A stretch of DNA of 35,011 bases from an uncultured Eubacteriales bacterium (lineage in GTDB: Bacteria > Bacillota > Clostridia > Oscillospirales > CAG-272), in the NCBI GenBank assembly GCA_900549725.1, contig URPL01000018.1, positions 1-35,011 on the forward strand. The letters are read 5' to 3'. The notes under the pieces are model-generated. The model was not told the DNA's origin, searched no databases, and was given only the letters and a program-made list of their open reading frames with translations. Position numbers and translations under genes: made by a program. Of this stretch, positions 23,159 to 30,653 are shown piece by piece; the stretch's first letter is position 1; every line of letters begins with the position of its first letter.

Positions 23159-25054
23159 TTACATCTCAAGCAACAGCGCGTAGCTGTTTTTGAGAAATGC
23201 CGCAAGCTCTTCTGCGCTGAGTCTGCGCTGCGAAAGCTGCGCAAGCGCATAGATCTGGCGGGCAAGCTGCTCCGCTTTTTCTCCCTGCGGCTCCGCGCTG
23301 AGCTTTTCAATCAGAGGGCTTGCCGCATTCACCACAAGCGATTCCTCCTGCGGCAGGGATGCGCCGCCAGGCTGATACATCCGCATCATATCCGCAAAAC
23401 GGCGGCTTTCCTCCGCGACATTGAGCAGCGCCGGGACGCTCTCATCCTTAAGCCGACGATATTCCACTTTCAGTTTTTCATTTCCGCTGACCTTGCGGAA
23501 CAGCTCGGTAACAGCCTCATTTTCCGCCGCGTCGCCGTCCTGGCACAACGCAGAAGCAACATCGGCATCAATGCGGACAAATTTCAGCCCGCTGCGGTCC
23601 TGCTCCAGCAGCGTGATAAACTGCGTATCGATGATCTGCGGCAGAACAACGATCTCAACGCCCTGCGCGCGGAACATATCGACATACTGCGCCTGCGCGG
23701 TCGGGTCGGTGGTATAATACACCGTGTTTTCGTTCGTTTTCTTTGCCGCTTCCAGATATTCATCCAGCGTAACATAGCGGCGCTCGCCCTCCGAGGCGGT
23801 GGTGCGCAGCAAAACGGCGCCCTTGACGCGATCGAAAAACTTCTTTTCCCGCAAAGAGCCGTATTCCACAAAAGCGGAAAGATCCTGCCAAAGCGCTTCA
23901 TAGCCCGCACGGTCGTTTGCGAACATGCCGCACAGCTTATCCGCGACCTTCTTCACAATATGCGCGGAAATTTTTGCAACATAGCCGTTGCTCTGCAAAT
24001 AGGAGCGCGAAACATTCAAGGGCAGCTCCGGGCAATCCAAAACGCCGCGCAGCATCAGCAGAAATTCCGGAATGACCTCCTTGATATTATCCGCAACGAA
24101 AACCTGATTGTAATACAGCTTGACCTGCCCCTCCAGGCTCTCATATTCGTGATTGAGCTTCGGGAAATACAATATACCCTTGAAGTTCAACGGGTAATCG
24201 GCGCTGAGATGGATATAAAACAAGGGGTCGCGATAATCGTGAAACACCTTGTGATAAAAATCCTTATATTCCTGCTCGGTGCATTCGCTCGGCGCCTTTT
24301 GCCAAAGCGGGTGCGTATCGTTAATGGGGGCTGGCTCTGCCGTTTTTGTGTCTCCCCCTTCCGCTTCTTCCGCGGGCGCTTCTTTTGTCTTTGCCTCCTC
24401 TTCGGCATCCTCAAAATAAATTTCAACCGGCATAAATGCGCAGTATTTTTCAAGGATCCCGCGCAGACGGGCAGCCCCGAGAAATTCCTTTTCTTCGTCG
24501 GTGATGTGCAAAATCACATCCGTGCCGCGCCCGGCGCGCTCACCCGCGCCGATCTCATAGCTGCCGCTCTCATCGCAGCTCCAATGTACGGCGGGCGCAT
24601 CGGTATAAGAGCGGGTAACAATCTCCACGCGGTCCGCCACCATGAATGCGGAATAAAAGCCGAGCCCGAAATGGCCGATAATGCCGTCGTTTGCGGCATC
24701 GCCCTCATATTTCTGCACAAATTCCAAAGCGCCGGACAGCGCAATCTGGCAGATATAGCGGCGCACCTCTTCCTCAGTCATACCGATGCCGTTATCGGAA
24801 ACGGTCAGCGTGCCGGCAGGCGCATCCACGCGCACCGTCACACGAAAAGGCTCCTCGCTCTCATTTGCCTGCCCCAAAGAAATCAGCCGTTTCAGCTTTG
24901 TCACGGCGTCGCAGGCATTGGAAACAAGCTCACGCAGAAAAATTTCCTTTTCGCTGTACAGCCACTTTTTAATAATCGGAAAAATATGCTCGATCTCGAC
25001 GGAAATTCCGCCGCGCTCCGTATTCATTTCTTCCGGTTTCTTTTCCTGTTCCAT
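23159..25054 (-). CDS. htpG: HtpG, Hsp90-family molecular chaperone
   Basis: HtpG is the bacterial Hsp90, an ATP-dependent chaperone dimer of the cytoplasm. The 631-residue protein has the GHKL ATPase domain with ELVSNACDAVTKL (42-54), DNGIGMT (87-93) and GHFGLGFYSAFMV (127-139), then middle and C-terminal dimerisation domains. Between the N and middle domains (about 215-244) is an acidic Ala/Pro/Glu-rich insert like the charged linker of eukaryotic Hsp90, longer than in E. coli HtpG. ATG 25054 follows GGAGAG with a 9-base spacer; upstream frame inside the promoter is ignored. It lies next to hsp20, with which it shares promoter style, but each has its own promoter. No CIRCE or CtsR box is seen. 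Confidence 0.96.
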   Translation of the reverse strand: MEQEKKPEEMNTERGGISVEIEHIFPIIKKWLYSEKEIFLRELVSNACDAVTKLKRLISLGQANESEEPFRVTVRVDAPAGTLTVSDNGIGMTEEEVRRYICQIALSGALEFVQKYEGDAANDGIIGHFGLGFYSAFMVADRVEIVTRSYTDAPAVHWSCDESGSYEIGAGERAGRGTDVILHITDEEKEFLGAARLRGILEKYCAFMPVEIYFEDAEEEAKTKEAPAEEAEGGDTKTAEPAPINDTHPLWQKAPSECTEQEYKDFYHKVFHDYRDPLFYIHLSADYPLNFKGILYFPKLNHEYESLEGQVKLYYNQVFVADNIKEVIPEFLLMLRGVLDCPELPLNVSRSYLQSNGYVAKISAHIVKKVADKLCGMFANDRAGYEALWQDLSAFVEYGSLREKKFFDRVKGAVLLRTTASEGERRYVTLDEYLEAAKKTNENTVYYTTDPTAQAQYVDMFRAQGVEIVVLPQIIDTQFITLLEQDRSGLKFVRIDADVASALCQDGDAAENEAVTELFRKVSGNEKLKVEYRRLKDESVPALLNVAEESRRFADMMRMYQPGGASLPQEESLVVNAASPLIEKLSAEPQGEKAEQLARQIYALAQLSQRRLSAEELAAFLKNSYALLLEM

Positions 25055-25081
25055 AAATTCACTCTCCGTTTCTTGTCTTTC

Positions 25082-25110
25082 AGTATAGCAGATATTGCAT
25101 TTGTTTGCAA
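25082..25110 (-). promoter_or_regulatory. Promoter of htpG
   Basis: On the minus strand TTGCAA (25110-25105), a 17-base spacer and TATACT (25087-25082) with TGC before it. The 14 bases TGCTATACTGAAAG are identical to the rubrerythrin promoter. Confidence 0.8.
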
Positions 25111-25114
25111 GAGG

Positions 25115-25153
25115 AAAAAAGGAGCGCCGCGGCACTCGCTGTCGCGGCGCTCC
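25115..25153 (-). terminator. Terminator of hsp20
   Basis: A perfect 11-bp GC stem (25121-25131 with 25143-25153) followed by T6 on the minus strand, directly upstream of the htpG promoter. It isolates the two chaperone genes. Confidence 0.92.
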
Positions 25154-25168
25154 TTCCCTCTGCACCGT

Positions 25169-25609
25169 TTATTCGATTTCAAGGCGACGGGTTGCGGGAA
25201 CCTTTTCTTCCTTCTTCGGAAGCGTCAGCTTCAGCACGCCGTCTTCATACTTTGCGCCGATCTTATCGGCACGAATGCCGGACAAATCAAACTCGCGGCT
25301 GTACGAACCGTACGAACGCTCGCAGCGCACATATTTGCCTTTCTTATCCTTGTCTTCATGCTCGCTGTGGCGCTCGGCGCTGACTCTGAGCACATCCCCG
25401 TCGATATCCAGATGAATGTCCTTCTTTTCAAACCCCGGCAAATCTGCCTCCAGCAGATAATGATCGCCCTCATCCTTGACATCGGTCTTGAAAATATCGG
25501 GGGACGCACTGCCGAAGAACCCGAGCGGGTCATTCCAGAATTCATCCACAGCCTGGAACGGATTATAAAGTGCATTGTTCTTGCGGGAATAAGGTTTCAG
25601 TTCAAACAT
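25169..25609 (-). CDS. Small heat-shock protein, Hsp20/alpha-crystallin family
   Basis: An ATP-independent holdase that binds unfolding proteins. The 146-residue protein has a short N-terminal arm (MFELKPYSRKNNALYNPF), an alpha-crystallin domain (about 38-132) with YLLEADLPGFEKKDI and the conserved GVLKLTLPKKEE, and a C-terminal LEIE in place of the I-x-I tail motif. ATG 25609 follows AAGGAGG with an 8-base spacer; a longer frame upstream is the leader. The leader is about 110 bases long and can form two competing stems that end at the ribosome site. The promoter overlaps that of the divergent PucR-type gene. Confidence 0.94.
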   Translation of the reverse strand: MFELKPYSRKNNALYNPFQAVDEFWNDPLGFFGSASPDIFKTDVKDEGDHYLLEADLPGFEKKDIHLDIDGDVLRVSAERHSEHEDKDKKGKYVRCERSYGSYSREFDLSGIRADKIGAKYEDGVLKLTLPKKEEKVPATRRLEIE

Positions 25610-25622
25610 AAAACATACCTCC

Positions 25623-25670
25623 TTGCGGCCTTTTGGCCTTGTACGAAATAAAACATTGTTTGTGCCGCAA
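25623..25670 (-). promoter_or_regulatory. Structured 5' leader of hsp20, possible RNA thermometer
   Basis: In the leader RNA, TTGCGGC (25670-25664) can pair with GCCGCAA (25629-25623), whose end abuts the GGAGG ribosome site. A smaller GGCC-AAAA-GGCC hairpin (25638-25627) uses some of the same bases, so the two folds exclude each other. Thermal control is inference. Confidence 0.35.
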
Positions 25671-25723
25671 CGCCAATCGGTGCGGCGACCTGTAAAGGCT
25701 TTCTTTCTTCCCCTTACATCTAT

Positions 25724-25752
25724 AGTATAGCATTTTTCTCTTGCAAAGACAA
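25724..25752 (-). promoter_or_regulatory. Promoter of hsp20
   Basis: On the minus strand TTGTCT (25752-25747), a 17-base spacer and TATACT (25729-25724) with TGC before it. Its -35 lies inside the spacer of the divergent promoter at 25741-25769. Confidence 0.75.
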
Positions 25753-25769
25753 CATTCCCATGGTATAAT
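25741..25769 (+). promoter_or_regulatory. Promoter of the PucR-type regulator gene
   Basis: TTGCAA (25741-25746), a 17-base spacer and TATAAT (25764-25769) with TGG before it. It overlaps the hsp20 promoter on the other strand. Confidence 0.82.
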
Positions 25770-25784
25770 CGTTGTATCACAAAC

Positions 25785-25799
25785 TGTGCTATCAGCACA
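25785..25799. promoter_or_regulatory. Short inverted repeat before the PucR-type gene
   Basis: TGTGC-TATCA-GCACA, just after the expected transcription start and just before the AAGGAG ribosome site. It could be an autoregulatory site or an RNA hairpin covering the ribosome site. Confidence 0.35.
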
Positions 25800-25812
25800 A
25801 AAGGAGTATACT

Positions 25813-26988
25813 ATGGACAGAGAATTGCTTCTCAATGCTTTCTTTTCCGGCAACAGCGTCACCGCCCTGTGCGAAACGGTTGGAGAATCGATCGGCTGCC
25901 CGCTTTTAATTGTGGACAATGCCTTTGCCGTGCTTTCTTTTTTCGCGCCACGGGGCTATCTGAATGATGAATACCATCGCGCCATCGCGCACAGCGAGCT
26001 TCCGCTTTCCCTGTGCCGCTCCATTGCCCTTTGCGCCGCAGGCGGCAGCCGCGTTCCCGTGGCGGACGGCGCGCGCCGCTTCTTTGTCAGCGCGCTTGCA
26101 AGCGGCGGGGTAAGCCTTGGCTTTTTGCTGTATTTATGCGACGATGCCTCCACTCTGCCCGGAAAGGAGGATTGTCTTTATGCCGAGCAGCTTCTGGCAA
26201 AGCAACTGTATGCACAGCGCGGCGGAGCAGCCGGCGCACATGATACCGCGCAGGCGATTCTGTGTAAGCTTTTGCAGGGGGGCTTTGCAAATGAAGAGCT
26301 GTTTTCCCGCCGCATTGAGGGTACCTATCTTGCGCATTTTTCCCCAAGCGGCTTTGCCCTGCTTGCCTTTTCCGAGCAGAGCCGCCCCGGCGGCGCCCCC
26401 TCTCATTTTTTGCAGAGCCTTGCGCGCAGCTTTCCCGCATCGCATCCTTTTTTCTATGAGGGTGATATTCTTTTGTTTTTGCAGCACGACAGCAATCTTT
26501 CCCTTCTGCGTCGCGCTGCCGAACAATATAAGCTGCAGATCGTATTATTTTGGGGGCTGGATTCCCTGTTTGTATTGGAAAAAAGCGCACGGCTGTGCCG
26601 CGATGTTCTGTGGCAGCAGCGCGCGATCCGTTCCGGCGGCTTCTTCATCGACAGCGCCGAGCATGCCCTCTCGGCGCAGCTTGCCGCCCTGGAAGAATGC
26701 TACGGCTATTTGAGCCCCGCGGTACATGCTCTGTGGCAGAGTGACCGCAAAAACAAAACGCAGCTTTGCCGCACATTATATACTTATTATTGTAACCACC
26801 ATTCTCTGAAGGAAACAGCCGGTGCTCTTTTCACCCATCGCAATACCGTGCAATACCGTCTGCGGCGCATTCGCGAGGAATTCGGCATAGACACCGATGC
26901 ACCGCAGCACTTCCTTGCCGATCTGCTCTCCCTTTCGCTGGCACTTGGGCGCCTTGCAGCTGAGGAAGACAGTCAGAAAGCGGATTAA
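25813..26988 (+). CDS. PucR/CdaR-type transcriptional regulator
   Basis: A 391-residue regulator whose C-terminal domain (about 335-385) is the PucR-type helix-turn-helix: LCRTLYTYYCNHHSLKET, then FTHRNTVQYRLRRIREEFGID. The N-terminal 150 residues look like a sensor domain with a GAF/PAS-like alternation, and the middle part resembles the GGDEF-like domain of CdaR proteins. The ligand is unknown. Relatives control purine, sugar-acid or amino-acid catabolism, but no such gene is adjacent. ATG 25813 follows AAGGAG with a 6-base spacer. It is transcribed alone, divergent from hsp20, and the next gene has its own promoter. Confidence 0.82.
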   Translation: MDRELLLNAFFSGNSVTALCETVGESIGCPLLIVDNAFAVLSFFAPRGYLNDEYHRAIAHSELPLSLCRSIALCAAGGSRVPVADGARRFFVSALASGGVSLGFLLYLCDDASTLPGKEDCLYAEQLLAKQLYAQRGGAAGAHDTAQAILCKLLQGGFANEELFSRRIEGTYLAHFSPSGFALLAFSEQSRPGGAPSHFLQSLARSFPASHPFFYEGDILLFLQHDSNLSLLRRAAEQYKLQIVLFWGLDSLFVLEKSARLCRDVLWQQRAIRSGGFFIDSAEHALSAQLAALEECYGYLSPAVHALWQSDRKNKTQLCRTLYTYYCNHHSLKETAGALFTHRNTVQYRLRRIREEFGIDTDAPQHFLADLLSLSLALGRLAAEEDSQKAD

Positions 26989-27026
26989 ACCTATACAAAT
27001 TTTGTCCATTTTCACGAATTTCCGAA

Positions 27027-27049
27027 ATTCCTATTGACATTGTAGGAAT
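27027..27049. promoter_or_regulatory. Inverted repeat over the -35 of the suf promoter
   Basis: ATTCCTA (27027-27033) and TAGGAAT (27043-27049) flank nine bases that include the -35 TTGACA. The place suits repression by the Rrf2 protein encoded by the first gene. Confidence 0.55.
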
Positions 27050-27061
27050 ATGTGCTATAAT
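27034..27061 (+). promoter_or_regulatory. Promoter of the rrf2-suf operon
   Basis: TTGACA (27034-27039), a 16-base spacer and TATAAT (27056-27061) with TGC before it; both hexamers match consensus exactly. Confidence 0.9.
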
Positions 27062-27062
27062 A

Positions 27063-27079
27063 CCTATCGAACCGATAGG
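27063..27079. promoter_or_regulatory. Inverted repeat at the suf transcription start
   Basis: CCTATCG-AAC-CGATAGG, a perfect 7-bp repeat over the expected start point. It shares the CCTA/TAGG core with the repeat over the -35 and is a second candidate Rrf2 site. Confidence 0.55.
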
Positions 27080-27105
27080 CGATAGCCGGAAAGGACAATG
27101 TCCCT

Positions 27106-27531
27106 ATGATGATTTCTTCCCGCGGGCGCTATGCGCTGCGCGTAATGCTCGACATGGCAAAGCAGCACAGCACGCAGAATATCAGCGTGCGCGATCTTGC
27201 CGCGCGGCAGAATATCTCCCGCAAATACCTGGAAAGCATTATGACGGCGCTGTGCAAAGCCAATCTGATTGAAAGCGAGACCGGCAAGGACGGCGGCTAC
27301 CGTCTGCGGCGCGCACCGGAGGAATATACTGCGGGAGAAGTGCTGCGTGCGGTGGAGGGCGAGCTTGCCCCCGTTTCCTGTGTTACCCCGGACGGCAAAA
27401 AATGCGACGGTGCCTGCGGCTGCATTGCGCTGCCGTTTTGGCAGGGGCTGGAGCAGCATATCAACACATATGTGGATTCCTATACCTTACAGGATCTTTT
27501 AACATCACAGCAGGAGAAAAAGGAGAACTGA
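27106..27531 (+). CDS. Rrf2-family regulator of the suf operon (IscR/SufR-like)
   Basis: A 141-residue winged-helix Rrf2 protein: SSRGRYALRVMLDMA at the start, the recognition segment ISRKYLESIMTALCKANLI, and GKDGGYRL in the wing. The cluster loop has C92, C100, C104 and C106; IscR uses three cysteines at 92, 98 and 104 to bind 2Fe-2S, so Fe-S sensing is likely. It is the first gene of the operon, 2 bases before sufC, behind a consensus promoter with two inverted repeats. The expected logic is repression of suf when clusters are plentiful. Two ATG codons in tandem (27106, 27109) follow AAAGGA; either may be used. Confidence 0.92.
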   Translation: MMISSRGRYALRVMLDMAKQHSTQNISVRDLAARQNISRKYLESIMTALCKANLIESETGKDGGYRLRRAPEEYTAGEVLRAVEGELAPVSCVTPDGKKCDGACGCIALPFWQGLEQHINTYVDSYTLQDLLTSQQEKKEN

Positions 27532-27533
27532 CC

Positions 27534-28304
27534 ATGAAACATCAACCGCTTTTGCAAATCAACAATCTTCACGTTGCCGTCGGTGCGCAGGACGGTTCTG
27601 CGGAAAAGGAGATTCTGCACGGGGTGAACCTGACCATTGCACAAAATCAAACGCATGTGCTCATGGGGCCAAACGGCACGGGAAAATCGACCCTGGGCTA
27701 TGCCATCACGGGCAATCCCGCATATACCGTTACGCAGGGTTCCGTTTTCTTCGACGGCGAGGATATCACCGCGCTGCCTGTGGACGAGCGCGCAAAGCGC
27801 GGCATTTTTCTCTCCTTTCAAAACCCCGTTGAAATCCCGGGTGTTTCTCTCAGCGCATTCATCCGCGCCGCGCTGGAGCAAAAGCAGGGCGGGCGCGTGC
27901 GCCTGTTTGCCTACAAAAAGAAGCTCGAAGAAACCATGGCGCTGCTCGATATGGACCCCGGCTATGCCGAGCGCGATCTCAACGTCGGCTTTTCCGGCGG
28001 CGAAAAGAAAAAAGCCGAGATTCTGCAAATGCTGATGCTGGAGCCGAAGCTTGCGATTTTGGACGAAACGGATTCGGGCCTTGACGTAGATGCCGTGCGT
28101 ACCGTTTCAAGGGGCGTTGCGCTCTTCCGCGCGCAAACGCAGGGCTCCCTGCTCATCATCACACATTCCACCCGCATTCTGGAGGCGCTGCAGATCGACA
28201 GCGCGCATGTGATGGAAAACGGCGTGATCGTGCAAAGCGGCGGCGCAGAGCTTGTGAACGCCATCAACACGCAGGGTTTCTCCGCCGTGCAGAAAGAAAG
28301 CTGA
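27534..28304 (+). CDS. sufC: SufC, Fe-S assembly ATPase
   Basis: SufC is the ABC-type ATPase of the SufBCD scaffold that builds Fe-S clusters in the cytoplasm. The 256-residue protein has Walker A GPNGTGKST, the signature FSGGEKKKAEILQ, typical of SufC, and Walker B LAILDETDSGLD. ATG 27534 follows AAAGGAGAACTG 2 bases after the regulator stop, so the two are translated together. The gene order C-B-D-S-U is the Gram-positive layout. Confidence 0.97.
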   Translation: MKHQPLLQINNLHVAVGAQDGSAEKEILHGVNLTIAQNQTHVLMGPNGTGKSTLGYAITGNPAYTVTQGSVFFDGEDITALPVDERAKRGIFLSFQNPVEIPGVSLSAFIRAALEQKQGGRVRLFAYKKKLEETMALLDMDPGYAERDLNVGFSGGEKKKAEILQMLMLEPKLAILDETDSGLDVDAVRTVSRGVALFRAQTQGSLLIITHSTRILEALQIDSAHVMENGVIVQSGGAELVNAINTQGFSAVQKES

Positions 28305-28314
28305 GGCAGGGCGT

Positions 28315-29721
28315 ATGAAAGAAAAAACGACCGTTGCCGATATCGACCGCTCCGTATACGATATCAAAGACAAGGAAACCGACGCCTTTCGCCTGGAGCA
28401 AGGGCTGACGGCGCAGATCGTCAGCCAAATTTCGGATGAGAAAAACGACCCCGTCTGGATGCGGGAATTCCGCCAGCGCAGCCTTGCGATTTATCAGAAG
28501 ATGCCGCTGCCGGATTGGGGCCCGTCGCTGCAAGGGCTTGACATAGACCATATCGCAACCTATGTCCGCCCGAACACCAAGATGCAAAACGACTGGAAAA
28601 ATGTGCCGCAGGATATCAAGAATACCTTTGAGCGTCTCGGCATTCCGAAGGCGGAGCGCAAATCCCTGGCGGGCGTCGGCGCGCAGTACGATTCGGAGCT
28701 TGTGTATCACAATGTTCGCGAAGAGGTTGCGGCGCAGGGCGTCGTCTATACGGACCTGGAAAGCGCAATGCACGGCGAATACGCCGAGATGATCCGCCGT
28801 CATTTCATGAAGCTTGTGCCCCCGCAGGATCATAAATTTGCCGCGCTGCACGGCGCGGTCTGGTCGGGCGGCTCCTTTGTCTATGTGCCAAAGGGCGTGC
28901 ATCTTTCCATCCCGCTGCAATCCTATTTTCGCCTCAATGCAAAAGGGGCGGGGCAGTTTGAGCATACGCTGATCATTGTGGACGAGGGGGCGAGCCTGCA
29001 TTTTATTGAGGGCTGCTCCGCGCCGAAATATAATGTTGCAAATCTGCATGCGGGCTGTGTTGAGCTTTATGTCGGAAAAGGTGCGCATCTGCGCTATTCC
29101 ACCATTGAAAACTGGTCCAAAAACATGTATAACCTGAACACCAAGCGCGCGCTGGTGGAGGAAGACGGCGTGATCGAATGGGTAAGCGGCTCGTTCGGCT
29201 CGCACATCGGCTGCCTTTATCCCATGAGCATTTTGCGCGGCGACCGTTCCCGCATGGAGTTCACCGGCGTGACCTTTGCGGGCAGCGGGCAGAATCTTGA
29301 TACGGGCGCCAAGGTCGCGCATATCGGCAAAGACACCGCCTCGGTGATGAACACCCGCTCCATCAGCAAAGACGGCGGCATCAGTACCTTCCGCTCCTGT
29401 GTTACCGTCGCCAAAGAAGCGCACGGCGCAAAATCGACGGTTTCCTGCCAATCGCTGATGGTGGACGACCGCTCCCGCTCGGACACCGTCCCCGCCATGG
29501 ACATTCGCTGCCGTGATGCAGCCGTCGGGCATGAGGCAAAAATCGGCGCGATCAGCCGTGATGCCGTGTTTTATCTGATGAGCCGCGGCATGAGCGAAGA
29601 GGACGCGCGGGCGCTGATCGTGAGCGGCTTTGCGGAGAATGTTTCCAAGGAGCTGCCGCTGGAATATGCCGTGGAAATGAACAACCTGATTCGCCTTGAA
29701 ATGAAGGGCGCCATCGGCTGA
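28315..29721 (+). CDS. sufB: SufB, Fe-S scaffold subunit
   Basis: SufB is the scaffold on which the nascent cluster forms, in a SufB-SufC2-SufD complex. The 468-residue length is normal. The core beta-helix shows VPKGVHLSIPLQSYFR, FTGVTFAGSGQNLDTGAK and VSCQSLMVDDRSRSDT, in which the cysteine corresponds to the essential C405 of E. coli SufB. The C-terminal helical domain ends LEYAVEMNNLIRLEM. The start, ATG 28315, follows a modest GAGGCAGGG. It lies 10 bases after sufC. Confidence 0.97.
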   Translation: MKEKTTVADIDRSVYDIKDKETDAFRLEQGLTAQIVSQISDEKNDPVWMREFRQRSLAIYQKMPLPDWGPSLQGLDIDHIATYVRPNTKMQNDWKNVPQDIKNTFERLGIPKAERKSLAGVGAQYDSELVYHNVREEVAAQGVVYTDLESAMHGEYAEMIRRHFMKLVPPQDHKFAALHGAVWSGGSFVYVPKGVHLSIPLQSYFRLNAKGAGQFEHTLIIVDEGASLHFIEGCSAPKYNVANLHAGCVELYVGKGAHLRYSTIENWSKNMYNLNTKRALVEEDGVIEWVSGSFGSHIGCLYPMSILRGDRSRMEFTGVTFAGSGQNLDTGAKVAHIGKDTASVMNTRSISKDGGISTFRSCVTVAKEAHGAKSTVSCQSLMVDDRSRSDTVPAMDIRCRDAAVGHEAKIGAISRDAVFYLMSRGMSEEDARALIVSGFAENVSKELPLEYAVEMNNLIRLEMKGAIG

Positions 29722-29735
29722 GAGGGGGACAGACA

Positions 29736-30653
29736 ATGGAACAAACCATGAAAATCAATCAGCTTCCGAGCCCGACCTGGGGATTTCTCGGAGTGAACGG
29801 TGCCGTATGTCCCGCGCCCGCCGAAGAAAAAACGCGGCATCGCGTCGGCGCCGAAGAAAGTGCGCTTTTCTTCGGGCAAAGCGGGCAGCGCAACGCCGAG
29901 GCGCAGCTTTGTGTCGCCGGCGGCACCGAGCGCACGCTCTTTGTCACGGCCGCCGCGGAAAAAACAACGCATGCCGCTCTTTCGCTGCATCTGGAGGCAG
30001 GCGCAAGGCTGCATGTTTTTGCGCTGCTCACTGCTGAGGAAAATGCCTCTTTGGCGCACAAAATCTGTGCGGTATGCGAAGAAAATGCTTTACTTACGCT
30101 GCACACGATTCTGCTCGGAAAAGGAGATCTTTATTCCGATTGCGAGGTAAACCTGAAAGGCGACGGTTCCTCTTTCCGCGCGGAATACGGATATCTGGGC
30201 ACCGCGGCGCAAAAAATCGATATGAACCTGGTGGTTTTGCAGCACGGCAAGCGCACCGCAGCGCAGATCGACGCGCGCGGCGCCCTGTGCGACCGGGCGG
30301 AAAAAATCTTCCGCGGCACCATTGATTTCAGACGCGGCTGCGCGGATTCCCGCGCAGCGGAAAACGAAACGGTGCTGCTCCTGGGAGAGGATGTAATCAA
30401 CAAAACCGTGCCGGTGATCCTTTGCGCGGAGGAAAATGTGGACGGCAGCCACGGCGCCTCCATCGGAGAGCTGGACGAGCAAAGCCTGTTCTATTTCGCA
30501 AGCCGCGGAATCGATGCCGAAAAGGCAAAGCGCATGCTGGCGCGCGCCGCAATTCTGCGCATTCTTCACGCAATGCCGCAGGGCGCGTTTTATGACGCCT
30601 GCGCCGCAGCGCTGCAGAAAGCCTCGGGGGGAGAAGAAAACGATGCAAGCTGA
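29736..30653 (+). CDS. sufD: SufD, Fe-S scaffold partner
   Basis: SufD is the SufB paralogue that completes the scaffold and helps with iron acquisition. At 305 residues it is short; the family is usually 350-430. The N-terminal domain is reduced to about 60 residues. The beta-helix core and the C-terminal motif DGSHGASIGELDEQSLFYFASRG are intact; the histidine in GSHGAS matches the essential H360 of E. coli SufD. The start follows GAGGGGG, 14 bases after sufB. The 3' end overlaps sufS by 11 bases. Short SufD forms occur in other Clostridia, so this is not seen as truncation. Confidence 0.92.
   Translation: MEQTMKINQLPSPTWGFLGVNGAVCPAPAEEKTRHRVGAEESALFFGQSGQRNAEAQLCVAGGTERTLFVTAAAEKTTHAALSLHLEAGARLHVFALLTAEENASLAHKICAVCEENALLTLHTILLGKGDLYSDCEVNLKGDGSSFRAEYGYLGTAAQKIDMNLVVLQHGKRTAAQIDARGALCDRAEKIFRGTIDFRRGCADSRAAENETVLLLGEDVINKTVPVILCAEENVDGSHGASIGELDEQSLFYFASRGIDAEKAKRMLARAAILRILHAMPQGAFYDACAAALQKASGGEENDAS

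Noticed and set aside
23036..25651. A plus-strand open frame of about 870 codons opposite htpG and hsp20
   Set aside because: It is antisense to two certain genes, has no ribosome site or family motif, and its length follows from GC-rich third positions of the real genes.
25055..25812. CIRCE or CtsR operator before htpG or hsp20
   Set aside because: Neither TTAGCACTC-N9-GAGTGCTAA nor a GGTCAAA repeat is present; GCACTC at 25133-25138 is in the loop of the hsp20 terminator.
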